A stretch of 50,379 nucleotides of DNA from the NCBI GenBank assembly GCA_044359955.1, contig JBIKLF010000018.1, positions 1 through 50,379 on the forward strand, written 5' to 3'. Within the stretch, counting starts at the first letter, position 1; every line of letters begins with the position of its first letter. The notes under the pieces are model-generated. The model did not search any database, was not told the origin of the DNA, and was given only the letters and a program-made list of their open reading frames with translations. The position numbers were made by a program, and so were the translations under genes. This DNA comes from JACTMZ01 sp044359955 (GTDB lineage Bacteria; Verrucomicrobiota; Verrucomicrobiia; Chthoniobacterales; JACTMZ01). Positions 1-6,286 of this stretch are shown in pieces.

Positions 1-73
1 GGGGGGGGGGGGTTTGGGGGGGGGGGCCCCCCCGGCAACTGTTCGGTCGGGGCGGCGCCCCCGTCGCCGGTCG
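1..73. other. Homopolymer-rich window edge
   Basis: The first 33 bases are runs of G with one TTT, followed by a run of C. Ordinary high-GC sequence then leads into the stop codon of the aldolase gene. No gene is visible. A poly-G/poly-C junction at the extreme end of a sequence is typical of an assembly or sequencing artefact at a contig end, so the first ~35 bases should not be trusted. Confidence 0.6.
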
Positions 74-1120
74 CTATTTCAAATTGGTGAGGATTTCGTC
101 GGTGATCTTTTGCACGAGCGCCTCGACGTCCGCGTCGGGCGCAGCGGAGGCGTCGGGGGTCATGGGATGGAAGGGCGTGACGGGCGAGGAGCAGCCGCGT
201 TGGCCGCACATTTGCGTCCAGGGATCGATCTCGCAGAGTTCGGCGGGTTTGAGTCCGTAACGGTCGTCGGGCAGACCGAGGGATTTTTTGATGTCGAGCA
301 ATTCGCCGACTTTGTCGCAGGGAATGGAGGAGCCGCCGGGAATGGCCTGGGCGAGGATGACGGTGCGGCAGTAGGCGTCGGTGATTTCCATCTTGAAGTA
401 GGCGTCCTCGACGGATTTGCCCCAGGTGATGACGCCGTGGTTGCCCATGATGATCGACTGGTGCTGCGGGGCGAGGGGCTTGATGGCCTCGGCCATTTCG
501 GCGGAGCCGGGGGTTTTGTATTCGGCGAGGGCGACGGTGCCGACGAAGACTTCCAGTTCGGGGATGAGATACGGCGGGGGCTGCATGCCTTTGATGGCGA
601 AGGCGCCGGCGTGGCAGGGGTGCGCGTGGCAGACGGACGCCGCCTCGGGCGTGGTGTGGTAAATGGCAAGGTGGGTGGTGATCTCGCTGGAGCGTTTCCA
701 CGTGCCGGCCACCTGGCGTCCTTCGTTGTCAACCAGGCAGAGCATGTCGGGGGTCATGAAGCCCTTGCTGACGCCGGTGGGCGTGCAGATGAAACGATCG
801 GGCGAGAGGCGGGCGGAGATGTTGCCGCCGTTGCCGTCGCAATATTCGCGCATCCAGATGCGGCGGCCGATCTCGCAGATTTCTTTTTTGATTTTTTCGG
901 CGGCGGGCGAGCTGAACAGGGTGGCGTCCTCGCTGGTGGTGACAGCGGTCATCGCGTCTGGGGTGGTGTGGCCGTGCTGGGAGGCGAAGATGATTTTGAT
1001 GCTGGCCTCGGAAAAAGCATCGCGCGCGCCCGGGGTGAGCAGGACCTCGCGGTCGTGGCGGAATTCCTTGGAGCCGGTTTTGACAAACTCGGCGGCATCT
1101 TTTTGAGCGAATACTTTCAT
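74..1120 (-). CDS. BMC-associated class II aldolase (fuculose/rhamnulose-1-phosphate type)
   Basis: Predicted to split L-fuculose-1-P and/or L-rhamnulose-1-P into DHAP and L-lactaldehyde inside the microcompartment. The 348-residue protein has the class II fold signature GNGGNISARL (about 96-105), a catalytic-type Glu in SSEIT (about 146), the zinc pair HAH (165/167) and a third zinc His in GNHGV (228). It is longer than the usual ~215-residue aldolases at both ends. The N-terminal ~75 residues carry an LTPGARD motif of the kind seen in other BMC enzymes. The C-terminus has a Pro/Ala linker and an amphipathic helix (331-348, DVEALVQKITDEILTNLK) that looks like an encapsulation peptide. It is the last gene of the operon, and its ATG overlaps the stop of the BMC-P gene upstream (ATGA). 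The family call is firm; substrate choice is inferred from context. Confidence 0.9.
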   Translation of the reverse strand: MKVFAQKDAAEFVKTGSKEFRHDREVLLTPGARDAFSEASIKIIFASQHGHTTPDAMTAVTTSEDATLFSSPAAEKIKKEICEIGRRIWMREYCDGNGGNISARLSPDRFICTPTGVSKGFMTPDMLCLVDNEGRQVAGTWKRSSEITTHLAIYHTTPEAASVCHAHPCHAGAFAIKGMQPPPYLIPELEVFVGTVALAEYKTPGSAEMAEAIKPLAPQHQSIIMGNHGVITWGKSVEDAYFKMEITDAYCRTVILAQAIPGGSSIPCDKVGELLDIKKSLGLPDDRYGLKPAELCEIDPWTQMCGQRGCSSPVTPFHPMTPDASAAPDADVEALVQKITDEILTNLK

Positions 1121-1401
1121 GATTGAGGTTGGATGAACATTTCATCGACCAGCGCGGCGCAGTAGGCGTCCACGGGGGTCGGTTGGTGGAACGGGCAGGC
1201 GGCTTCGCGGCCTTCGCTGATGGCGATGGTCTGGCCGGCGTCGGCCCCGAGTTGATCGTAGACGACGATCGAGGGATCGAACTTCTGTTCGCCCTCGAGG
1301 GTCTCGCGGCGCCAGGGCAGGGCGAGCATGAGGCGTTCACCGTGGAAGGACGGGTGCCGCACGGACAAAGTGACGCGGCCGATGACGGTGCCGAGTCTCA
1401 T
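1117..1401 (-). CDS. BMC-P vertex protein (EutN/CcmL family)
   Basis: Pentameric shell protein that would cap the vertices of the microcompartment. The sequence opens MRLGTVIGRVTLSVRHPSF and contains YDQLGADAGQTI, the usual EutN/CcmL core, in about 94 residues. I chose the ATG at 1401 because family members start directly at M-R-x-G-x-V; the in-frame ATG six codons upstream would add MPLFDP. The C-terminus has an extra Cys-containing tail (CPFHQPTPVDAYCAALVDE) beyond the minimal fold. The stop overlaps the aldolase start by four bases, implying translational coupling. Known PVM-type loci also carry several BMC-P paralogues. Confidence 0.92.
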   Translation of the reverse strand: MRLGTVIGRVTLSVRHPSFHGERLMLALPWRRETLEGEQKFDPSIVVYDQLGADAGQTIAISEGREAACPFHQPTPVDAYCAALVDEMFIQPQS

Positions 1402-1412
1402 GGGGTCAAAAA

Positions 1413-1470
1413 GTGGCATCGGCTTCCAGCCGATGGTTTGTGGAGGTCATCGGCAGGATGCCGATGCCAC
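1413..1470. repeat. REP-like double hairpin, family A copy 1
   Basis: Two adjacent stem-loops, each CATCGGC-5 nt-GCCGATG, bounded by an outer inverted repeat GTGGCATCGG/CCGATGCCAC. It fills the gap between two BMC-P genes within the operon. Related copies lie at 5583-5638, 13294-13351 and 25375-25432. The architecture resembles REP/BIME elements mobilised by RAYT transposases. Confidence 0.85.
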
Positions 1471-1495
1471 ATGGAATATGTCGCGGCGCGCGGGG

Positions 1496-1759
1496 TCATA
1501 CGGCGAGGGCTCCTTCGGGATCGATGATGCCGGTGACATTCCACCGCGCCGGGCTGTGTTTGTCGCCGACGATTTCGCGGGCTTCCGCGCCGTCGCTCGA
1601 GATGATGACACGTTGGCCGATCGCGGCGCCGAGTTGGTCGAGAACGATCTGCGGGGCGACGTCCTCCGACTCGGGCACGGCAACAAGGAGGCGCATGCCG
1701 TGGAAGCTGGGATGCTTCACGGTGGCGGTGATGTGGCCTCGGATGACGGCGGTGCGCAT
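1496..1759 (-). CDS. BMC-P vertex protein (EutN/CcmL family)
   Basis: Second pentamer paralogue, 87 residues, close to the minimal EutN/CcmL length. It begins MRTAVIRGHITATVKHPSF and contains VLDQLGAAIGQRVIISSDG followed by a C-terminal ARWNVTGIIDPE strand, typical of the family. It should occupy shell vertices, possibly mixed with or alternative to the other two BMC-P proteins of this operon. It lies 37 bp after the aldehyde dehydrogenase stop and is separated from the next BMC-P by a REP-like element. The leader has no obvious Shine-Dalgarno sequence. Assignment to the family is secure; specialisation among the three paralogues cannot be told from sequence. Confidence 0.92.
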   Translation of the reverse strand: MRTAVIRGHITATVKHPSFHGMRLLVAVPESEDVAPQIVLDQLGAAIGQRVIISSDGAEAREIVGDKHSPARWNVTGIIDPEGALAV

Positions 1760-1796
1760 TGGGGAAAGGAGGAAGGATGAAGGAGGAAAACGGGGA

Positions 1797-3263
1797 TTAG
1801 TAGAGGTTGAGATTTTCCACCATGACGCAGCGGCGGGAGCGGGTGAAGGTCATGGGCGTGGTGACGCCTTCGCCGGTGGGCGTGGCGATGCTGAAGCTGA
1901 GGAACCCTTCGCCGCCGAGACCGAGGCCGGTCATGCAGGGGCCGTTCTTGATAAAAAGGGTGGTGTCGGCGACTTGCGCCATTTTGGTCAGCGCGTCGAT
2001 GTTGCGCGAATGCATGATGGCGGTGTGCTTGTAGCCGTGTTCGGCATGGACGGCTTCCTTGATGGCTTCATCGACGTTCTTGACGCGGACGACCGGGATG
2101 AAGGGCATCATTTGCTCCTCGTCGACGAAGAGGTGGTCGGCCTTGGTTTCGCCGAAGAGGAGTTTGGTGGAGGCGGGGATGTCGAGGCCGATGGCTTGGG
2201 CGAGGACGGCGGCGTCGCGTCCGACGAGGTCGCGGTTGACCACGGGTTGCGGGCAACCCGCTCCCCGGCCTTCCGGGAAGACGAAGGCTTTGTCGGCGAG
2301 GGCTTCAATCTGGCGGGCGTCGAGTTGCACGGCGCCGGCTCGGCGGAGTTCTTCCATCAACTTGTCGGCCACGGCTTCGACGACGAAAACTTCCTTTTCG
2401 CCGATGCAGAGAAGGTTGTTGTCATAGGCGGCGCCTTGGATGATCGAGGCGGCGGCGCGGGCGAGATCGGCAGTTTCGTCGACGACCACGGGCGGGTTGC
2501 CGGGCCCGGCACAGACGGCACGTTTGCCGGTTTTCATGGCGGCGGCCACCACGGCGGGGCCGCCGGTGACGCAGAGGAGTTTGACGTGCGGGTTTTCGCA
2601 CATCTGGCGGAAGGTCTCGAGGGTCGGTTTGGTCACCGTGCAGAGGAGGTCGGTGAGACCGGTCTCCCGGGCGATGGCTTCGTTGTAGGCCTTGATGGCC
2701 ACGGCGGCGCACCGGGCGGCGGCGGGATGGGTGTTGAAGACCACGGCGTTGCCCGCGGCGATCATGTTGATGGCGTTGCCGGTGAGGGTGGGGACGCTGT
2801 GGGTCGAAGGGGTGACGGCGCCGATGACGCCCCACGGGGCGAAGTCGATGACGGTGAGACCGAAGTCGCCGCTGAAAGCCGTGCGTTCGAGCATTTCGAC
2901 GCCGGGGACCAGGTCGCCGCAGATTTTGAGTTTTTCGATTTTGTGCTCGAGCCGGCCGATCTTGGTTTCCTCAAATTCGAGGCGCCCCCAGGCCTCGGCC
3001 TGCTCGACGCAAAGGCGGCGGATCACGTTGATGGCGGCCTTGCGCGCGGTGACGCCGGCGGTGCGGAGTTTTTCGAAGGAGCGCTGGGCGGCGTCGCACG
3101 CGGCGGGCATGGAGTCGTAGACGCCGTGGGACCCGGAGGCCGAGGGAGCCGAGGGCGCCAAGCGGGCCGAAGGTGCGGAGGGGGCGGTGGCTTGGTGTTG
3201 GCGGAGGCGGTGGAGGACTTCGCTCACCACCTTGGTCACCACCTGTTCGTCGATCGCGGGCAT
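1797..3263 (-). CDS. CoA-acylating aldehyde dehydrogenase (PduP/EutE-like), BMC cargo
   Basis: Oxidises L-lactaldehyde (or propionaldehyde) to the acyl-CoA with NAD+. The 488-residue protein starts with an amphipathic helix, IDEQVVTKVVSEVLHRLRQ (4-22), then a Ser/Ala/Pro linker to about 45. This is the classical N-terminal encapsulation peptide. The dehydrogenase core follows, with the nucleotide-binding region around WGVIGAVTPSTHS (144-156), GPGNPP near 253 and the catalytic Cys286 in DNNLLCIGEKE. The arrangement matches the PduP/EutE class rather than hydrolytic aldehyde dehydrogenases. It lies 3 bp after a BMC-P gene and 37 bp before the next. Lactaldehyde as substrate is inferred from the aldolase and sugar genes nearby. 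Confidence 0.93.
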   Translation of the reverse strand: MPAIDEQVVTKVVSEVLHRLRQHQATAPSAPSARLAPSAPSASGSHGVYDSMPAACDAAQRSFEKLRTAGVTARKAAINVIRRLCVEQAEAWGRLEFEETKIGRLEHKIEKLKICGDLVPGVEMLERTAFSGDFGLTVIDFAPWGVIGAVTPSTHSVPTLTGNAINMIAAGNAVVFNTHPAAARCAAVAIKAYNEAIARETGLTDLLCTVTKPTLETFRQMCENPHVKLLCVTGGPAVVAAAMKTGKRAVCAGPGNPPVVVDETADLARAAASIIQGAAYDNNLLCIGEKEVFVVEAVADKLMEELRRAGAVQLDARQIEALADKAFVFPEGRGAGCPQPVVNRDLVGRDAAVLAQAIGLDIPASTKLLFGETKADHLFVDEEQMMPFIPVVRVKNVDEAIKEAVHAEHGYKHTAIMHSRNIDALTKMAQVADTTLFIKNGPCMTGLGLGGEGFLSFSIATPTGEGVTTPMTFTRSRRCVMVENLNLY

Positions 3264-3266
3264 GGC

Positions 3267-3575
3267 TTACTTCGTTTGGTAAATTTTGCGTTTGGCCACG
3301 TCGACGGTATCGACGATGCCGACCACGACGGCATCGACCGGGGAATCTTTATCGGGTCCGGCGAGGCGCGCGGAGCTGCCCTGCACGAGGAGGACGACTT
3401 CGCCTTCGCCGGCGCCGAGCGAGTCCACGGCGACCAGCGTCGAGGTGCCGGGCCGCAGTTCCTTGGCCTCGGGTTTGTCCACCACGAGCGGCCGGACCAA
3501 GAGGAACTTGGCCCCGGTCATCTTGGGGTTCTTTTTCGTGGCGACGATGCTGCCTTCTACGAGGGCTAAAATCAT
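3267..3575 (-). CDS. BMC-P vertex protein (EutN/CcmL family)
   Basis: Third pentamer paralogue, 102 residues, starting MILALVEGSIVATKKNPKM and containing LVAVDSLGAGEGEVVLLVQG, SSARLAG and VDAVVVGIVDTVD. It is the paralogue closest in appearance to classical EutN/CcmL sequences. It is followed after 3 bp by the aldehyde dehydrogenase. Its upstream region is not a normal leader but a purine/pyrimidine-biased repeat (3579-3610) that borders the four-helix-bundle cassette. Its original ribosome-binding region may therefore have been displaced. Confidence 0.93.
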   Translation of the reverse strand: MILALVEGSIVATKKNPKMTGAKFLLVRPLVVDKPEAKELRPGTSTLVAVDSLGAGEGEVVLLVQGSSARLAGPDKDSPVDAVVVGIVDTVDVAKRKIYQTK

Positions 3576-3578
3576 GGG

Positions 3579-3610
3579 AAGAGCGGAAACCGGAGAGCGG
3601 AAACCGGAGA
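3579..3610. repeat. Left flank repeat of the four-helix-bundle cassette
   Basis: Two direct copies of a 14-base unit, AGAGCGGAAACCGG, followed by AGAATTGGGG. The motif reappears in inverted orientation at 3968-4001 on the other side of the four-helix-bundle gene. A related version lies at 20008-20046 after fucU. It is low in complexity, and no promoter or terminator shape is visible. Confidence 0.7.
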
Positions 3611-3617
3611 ATTGGGG

Positions 3618-4001
3618 TTAGGCTGCATTTCGGCGGGTTGTTTTGATGGAGGCGATCGTGATGGCGAGGATTTCGTTGGCTTCTTCGAGCAGCAGCCGCA
3701 CTTTTTGCTGCTTTACTTTCTTCAGCTCGATCAGCAATTCGATCCAATAGGAGGACTCGTCGACCTCCTCTTCAACGATGCCCATCTTGGCCGCGAACTC
3801 CGCGCGGGAGCGGGCCCGTTTGGCCGCACGCGCGTTGGCGCCGACGGATGTGGCGGCGCGGAGGAGTTGGTGCCCGAGAGCGCGGTTGGTGGCGGAGTTC
3901 GGGAGCGACTCGACGAAACGGACGGTTCGCGCGGCAAACGCAAAGGTCCGCTGGCGAAAGTCAACCTGTCCGGTCTCCGCTTTTCGCTCTCCGGTCTTCA
4001 T
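3618..4001 (-). CDS. Four-helix bundle protein (23S rRNA intervening-sequence/S23 family)
   Basis: A 127-residue, helix-rich protein matching the four-helix-bundle family first seen in 23S rRNA intervening sequences and structurally akin to the Avd protein of diversity-generating retroelements. Family hallmarks are the central LLRAATSVGANARAAKRA and SRAEFAAKMGIVEEEVDESSY segments and a C-terminal helix LIELKKVKQQKVRLLLEEAN. No function in microcompartments is known for it. Its ATG overlaps the BMC-H stop (TAATG), so it is translationally coupled to a shell gene. Its first ~12 codons (MKTGERKAETGQ) are encoded by repeat sequence whose inverted counterpart follows the stop. This suggests insertion as a cassette. 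Molecular role unknown. Confidence 0.85.
   Translation of the reverse strand: MKTGERKAETGQVDFRQRTFAFAARTVRFVESLPNSATNRALGHQLLRAATSVGANARAAKRARSRAEFAAKMGIVEEEVDESSYWIELLIELKKVKQQKVRLLLEEANEILAITIASIKTTRRNAA
3968..4001. repeat. Right flank repeat of the four-helix-bundle cassette
   Basis: Reads on the minus strand as GACCGGAGAGCGAAAAGCGG followed by AGACCGG, related to the left flank at 3579-3610 and in inverted orientation to it. It contains the ATG of the four-helix-bundle gene, so the repeat supplies its start codon and first residues. Confidence 0.65.
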
Positions 4002-4279
4002 TACTTTGCTTTAGGCAGCACCGCGGCCGTCTCCGCGCTGGGGCGGGCGATGACGCTGACGCTGACGATTTCGCCGAGTGATTGGGCGGCGGTGCGGCCG
4101 GCTTCGGTGGCGGCTTTGACGGCGGCGACATCACCGGTCACGCAGACGGTGACCATGGCGTTGCCGACTTGGGTCATGGGTCCGATCAACTCGACGTTGG
4201 CGGATTTGAGCATGGCGTCAGTCGCCTCGACGAGGGCGATGAGGCCGCGGGTTTCGATCATTCCTAGGGCTTGTTGCAT
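4001..4279 (-). CDS. BMC-H hexameric shell protein
   Basis: Single-domain BMC shell protein (92 residues) forming hexagonal facet tiles. It opens MQQALGMIETRGLIALVEATDAMLKSAN in register with the family and has the conserved GDVAAVKAATEAG helix. The pore-loop segment reads QVGNAM where canonical BMC-H proteins have KIGSGL-like residues, so pore chemistry is probably different. The C-terminal extension (SAETAAVLPKAK) is short. The upstream leader is CA-rich (CAACCAACACAAAC) without a Shine-Dalgarno motif. It is downstream of ackA and coupled to the four-helix-bundle gene by a 1-base TAATG overlap. Confidence 0.95.
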   Translation of the reverse strand: MQQALGMIETRGLIALVEATDAMLKSANVELIGPMTQVGNAMVTVCVTGDVAAVKAATEAGRTAAQSLGEIVSVSVIARPSAETAAVLPKAK

Positions 4280-4312
4280 ATGTTTGTGTTGGTTGAGGTT
4301 GGTTGGAAAAAT

Positions 4313-5515
4313 TCAGGCGGCTTGTTGTTGCGGTTGCTGCTGCAAGAGGCGCCAGGCCTGGCGGGCAATGATGATTTCTTCGTTGGTCGGGATGACGCGG
4401 ACTTCGACCAGCGAGTCGGGCGTGCTGATGACGGCCTCCGTGGCGCGGCAGGCGGCGTTGGCGGCGGGGTCGAGCTTGAGCCCGAGACAATCGAGGTCGG
4501 CGCAGATTTCGGCGCGGAGGTCGGGATTGTTCTCGCCGATGCCGGCGGTGAAGACGAGGACGTCGAGGCCGTTGAGTTCGAGAAAGAATTGTCCGAGGTA
4601 TTTGCGGATGGCCGCGACAAAGACGGCGATGGCGGTGCGGGCGTCCTCGTGGCCGGCCGCGGCCGCGGCCCGCAGGTCGCGCATGTCGCCGCTGGCGAGG
4701 CCGGACATGCCCTGGAGGCCGGAGGCGGAGGCGAGGGCTTTTTCCACGGCGTCCCAGCCGAGGCCGCACTCCCGCGCCAGATAGATCATGGCGAAGCAGT
4801 CGAAGTCACCGGCGCGGTTGTTTTGCGGGAGCCCGCTCTGCGGGGTCATGCCCCAACTGGAGTCGAGGGCGATGCCGTCTTTGACCGCGGCCATGGACGA
4901 GCTGCCGCCGAGATGGCAGGAGACAAGGCGCATCTTTTCCGAACCGCGGAGTTCCGCGGCGCGCTCGCTGACGTAGCGGTGGCTGGCCCCATGGAAGCCG
5001 TGGCGGGCGATGCCGTATTTTTTCTCCCACTCGAGCGGAATGGGGAAACGGCGGTTGTGCGCGGGCACGCGGTCGTAGAACGCGGTCTCGAACGTGCCGA
5101 TGCAGGGCAGGCCGGGATAGAGTTTGTTGAAGAGGCGCACGCCGGCGATGTAGGGCGGATTGTGCGCGGGCAGCAGGGCCGCAATGTCCTCCATGGCGGC
5201 GAGGACGCGGGCGTCCATCAATTGCGTGCCCGAGATGCCGCGGGCCATGACGGGCTTGAAGCCGACCGCGGCCAAGTGGGCCAGGCCGCCGAGTTCCCGG
5301 TCCGTCAGGCGGATGGCATCCTCGTGGGTGCGGATATCGCCTTGGCCGGATTTTTCCGGTCCGTCGCCGATGGTGATTTTCCACGCGGCGCGGTCGGAGC
5401 CGAGGCGCTCGAACCCGCCCTTGGCCAGCAAGCGTTCGGAGGGCATCTCGTACAAGCGGAACTTGAACGAGGTGCTGCCGAGGTTGGCGACGAGGATGGG
5501 GCGGGTGTCGGGCAT
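4313..5515 (-). CDS. ackA: Acetate/propionate kinase family (AckA)
   Basis: Converts acyl-phosphate plus ADP to the carboxylate plus ATP. Here the likely substrate is lactyl-phosphate (or propionyl/acetyl-phosphate) from PduL, giving substrate-level ATP. The 400-residue length fits AckA. Visible motifs are the N-terminal phosphate loop VANLGSTSFKFRLY, the HGFHGASHRYVSE block, CHLGGSSSMAAVKDG, DSSWGMTPQSGLPQNNRAGD and FTAGIGENN. These match the ASKHA acetokinase signatures, with small departures (NLGSTS for NAGSSS). The C-terminus ends in a Gln-rich tail. No encapsulation peptide is visible, so it may act outside the shell. A REP-like element separates it from the upstream BMC-H gene. Confidence 0.94.
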   Translation of the reverse strand: MPDTRPILVANLGSTSFKFRLYEMPSERLLAKGGFERLGSDRAAWKITIGDGPEKSGQGDIRTHEDAIRLTDRELGGLAHLAAVGFKPVMARGISGTQLMDARVLAAMEDIAALLPAHNPPYIAGVRLFNKLYPGLPCIGTFETAFYDRVPAHNRRFPIPLEWEKKYGIARHGFHGASHRYVSERAAELRGSEKMRLVSCHLGGSSSMAAVKDGIALDSSWGMTPQSGLPQNNRAGDFDCFAMIYLARECGLGWDAVEKALASASGLQGMSGLASGDMRDLRAAAAAGHEDARTAIAVFVAAIRKYLGQFFLELNGLDVLVFTAGIGENNPDLRAEICADLDCLGLKLDPAANAACRATEAVISTPDSLVEVRVIPTNEEIIIARQAWRLLQQQPQQQAA

Positions 5516-5544
5516 CGGGCGGGTTAAAGGGTGGCGGTCGGTTG

Positions 5545-5638
5545 GTGACGGCCGGGACGGCCGTACCCCCTGGTTTTCGGGTTGCCTCGGCTTCCAGCCG
5601 ATGGGTCCCGGGGATCATCGGCAGGAGGCCGATGCCAC
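5545..5638. repeat. GC hairpin plus REP-like family A copy 2
   Basis: First comes a hairpin ACGGCCG-GGA-CGGCCGT (about 5548-5564). The second part is a family A double stem-loop (5583-5638) with TCGGC-TTCCA-GCCGA and CATCGGC-AGGAG-GCCGATG. Both lie between a BMC-H gene and ackA inside the operon, where they could attenuate transcription or stabilise mRNA ends. The ACGGCCG-type hairpin has a counterpart at about 14985-15001. Confidence 0.75.
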
Positions 5639-5667
5639 GGGGGCTGGAAGGGCGGGGTCATGGTCGG

Positions 5668-5964
5668 TTATTTCACGGCGGTTTTGCCGGTGATGAATTT
5701 GCCGAGTTTGGCGAGGTCGCCGTGCGGGCGGGGGATGACGTGGACGGCGATGACTTCGCCGATGGAGGCGGCGGAGGTGGCGCCGGCTTCGACGGCGGCT
5801 TTGACGGCGGCGACTTCACCGCGCACAAAAGTGGCGACGTGTCCCGAGCCGACTTTTTCCCAACCGACGAGGTCGACGTTGGCGGCTTTGAGCATCGCGT
5901 CAGTTGCTTCGAACTGAGCCACGAGTCCCTTGGTTTCGATCATTCCTAGAGCTTGTCCGGACAT
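5668..5964 (-). CDS. BMC-H hexameric shell protein
   Basis: Single BMC-domain shell protein of 98 residues. It has ALGMIETKGLVAQFEATDAM at the start, the pore-loop segment KVGSGH and the FVRGEVAAVKAAVEAG helix. Its pore loop is the most canonical of the three BMC-H paralogues here, differing by a terminal His. The C-terminal extension DLAKLGKFITGKTAVK is basic. It follows the other BMC-H by 21 bp. The leader (CCTCAACCACACCAAATACT) is CA-rich and lacks a Shine-Dalgarno motif. It should be a major facet component. Confidence 0.96.
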   Translation of the reverse strand: MSGQALGMIETKGLVAQFEATDAMLKAANVDLVGWEKVGSGHVATFVRGEVAAVKAAVEAGATSAASIGEVIAVHVIPRPHGDLAKLGKFITGKTAVK

Positions 5965-5985
5965 AGTATTTGGTGTGGTTGAGGG

Positions 5986-6255
5986 TTAGGCGGTGAAGAA
6001 GGCGACGAGTTCCGGCGCGGGGCGTGGAATGACGTGGCCGGCGACGAGGTTGCCGACGCGGGTCGCGGTCTCCTTGCCGGCGTCGACGGCGGCTTTGACG
6101 CTGCCCACGTCGCCGCGGACGATCGTGGTGATCATGGCGCCGCCGATGGGGATGGATTTGATAAGTTCGACGTTCGCGGCTTTGACCATGGCATCACTTG
6201 CCTCGACCAGTCCGACGTAACCTCGGGTTTCAATGAGTCCGATTGCTTGGTTCAT
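5986..6255 (-). CDS. BMC-H hexameric shell protein
   Basis: Single BMC-domain shell protein of 89 residues, beginning MNQAIGLIETRGYVGLVEASDAM and containing VRGDVGSVKAAVDAG. The pore-loop segment is PIGGAM, which replaces the usual charged Lys and Ser with Pro, Gly and Ala and suggests a different metabolite preference. It is the first shell gene of the operon, 31 bp downstream of pduL. Its leader is a CA/AT-rich run (ACAACACAAACTCAATACAA) with no Shine-Dalgarno sequence. The family is certain; its stoichiometry in the shell is unknown. Confidence 0.96.
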   Translation of the reverse strand: MNQAIGLIETRGYVGLVEASDAMVKAANVELIKSIPIGGAMITTIVRGDVGSVKAAVDAGKETATRVGNLVAGHVIPRPAPELVAFFTA

Positions 6256-6286
6256 GTTTTGTTTATGTTGTATTGAGTTTGTGTTG

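Noticed and set aside
1413..3569. 718-codon plus-strand open frame opposite the BMC-P and dehydrogenase genes
   Set aside because: It has the Gly/Asp/Val-rich composition of antisense frames in high-GC DNA and crosses several clearly real minus-strand genes. Similar long frames lie opposite ackA, the TPR gene and the RND gene.
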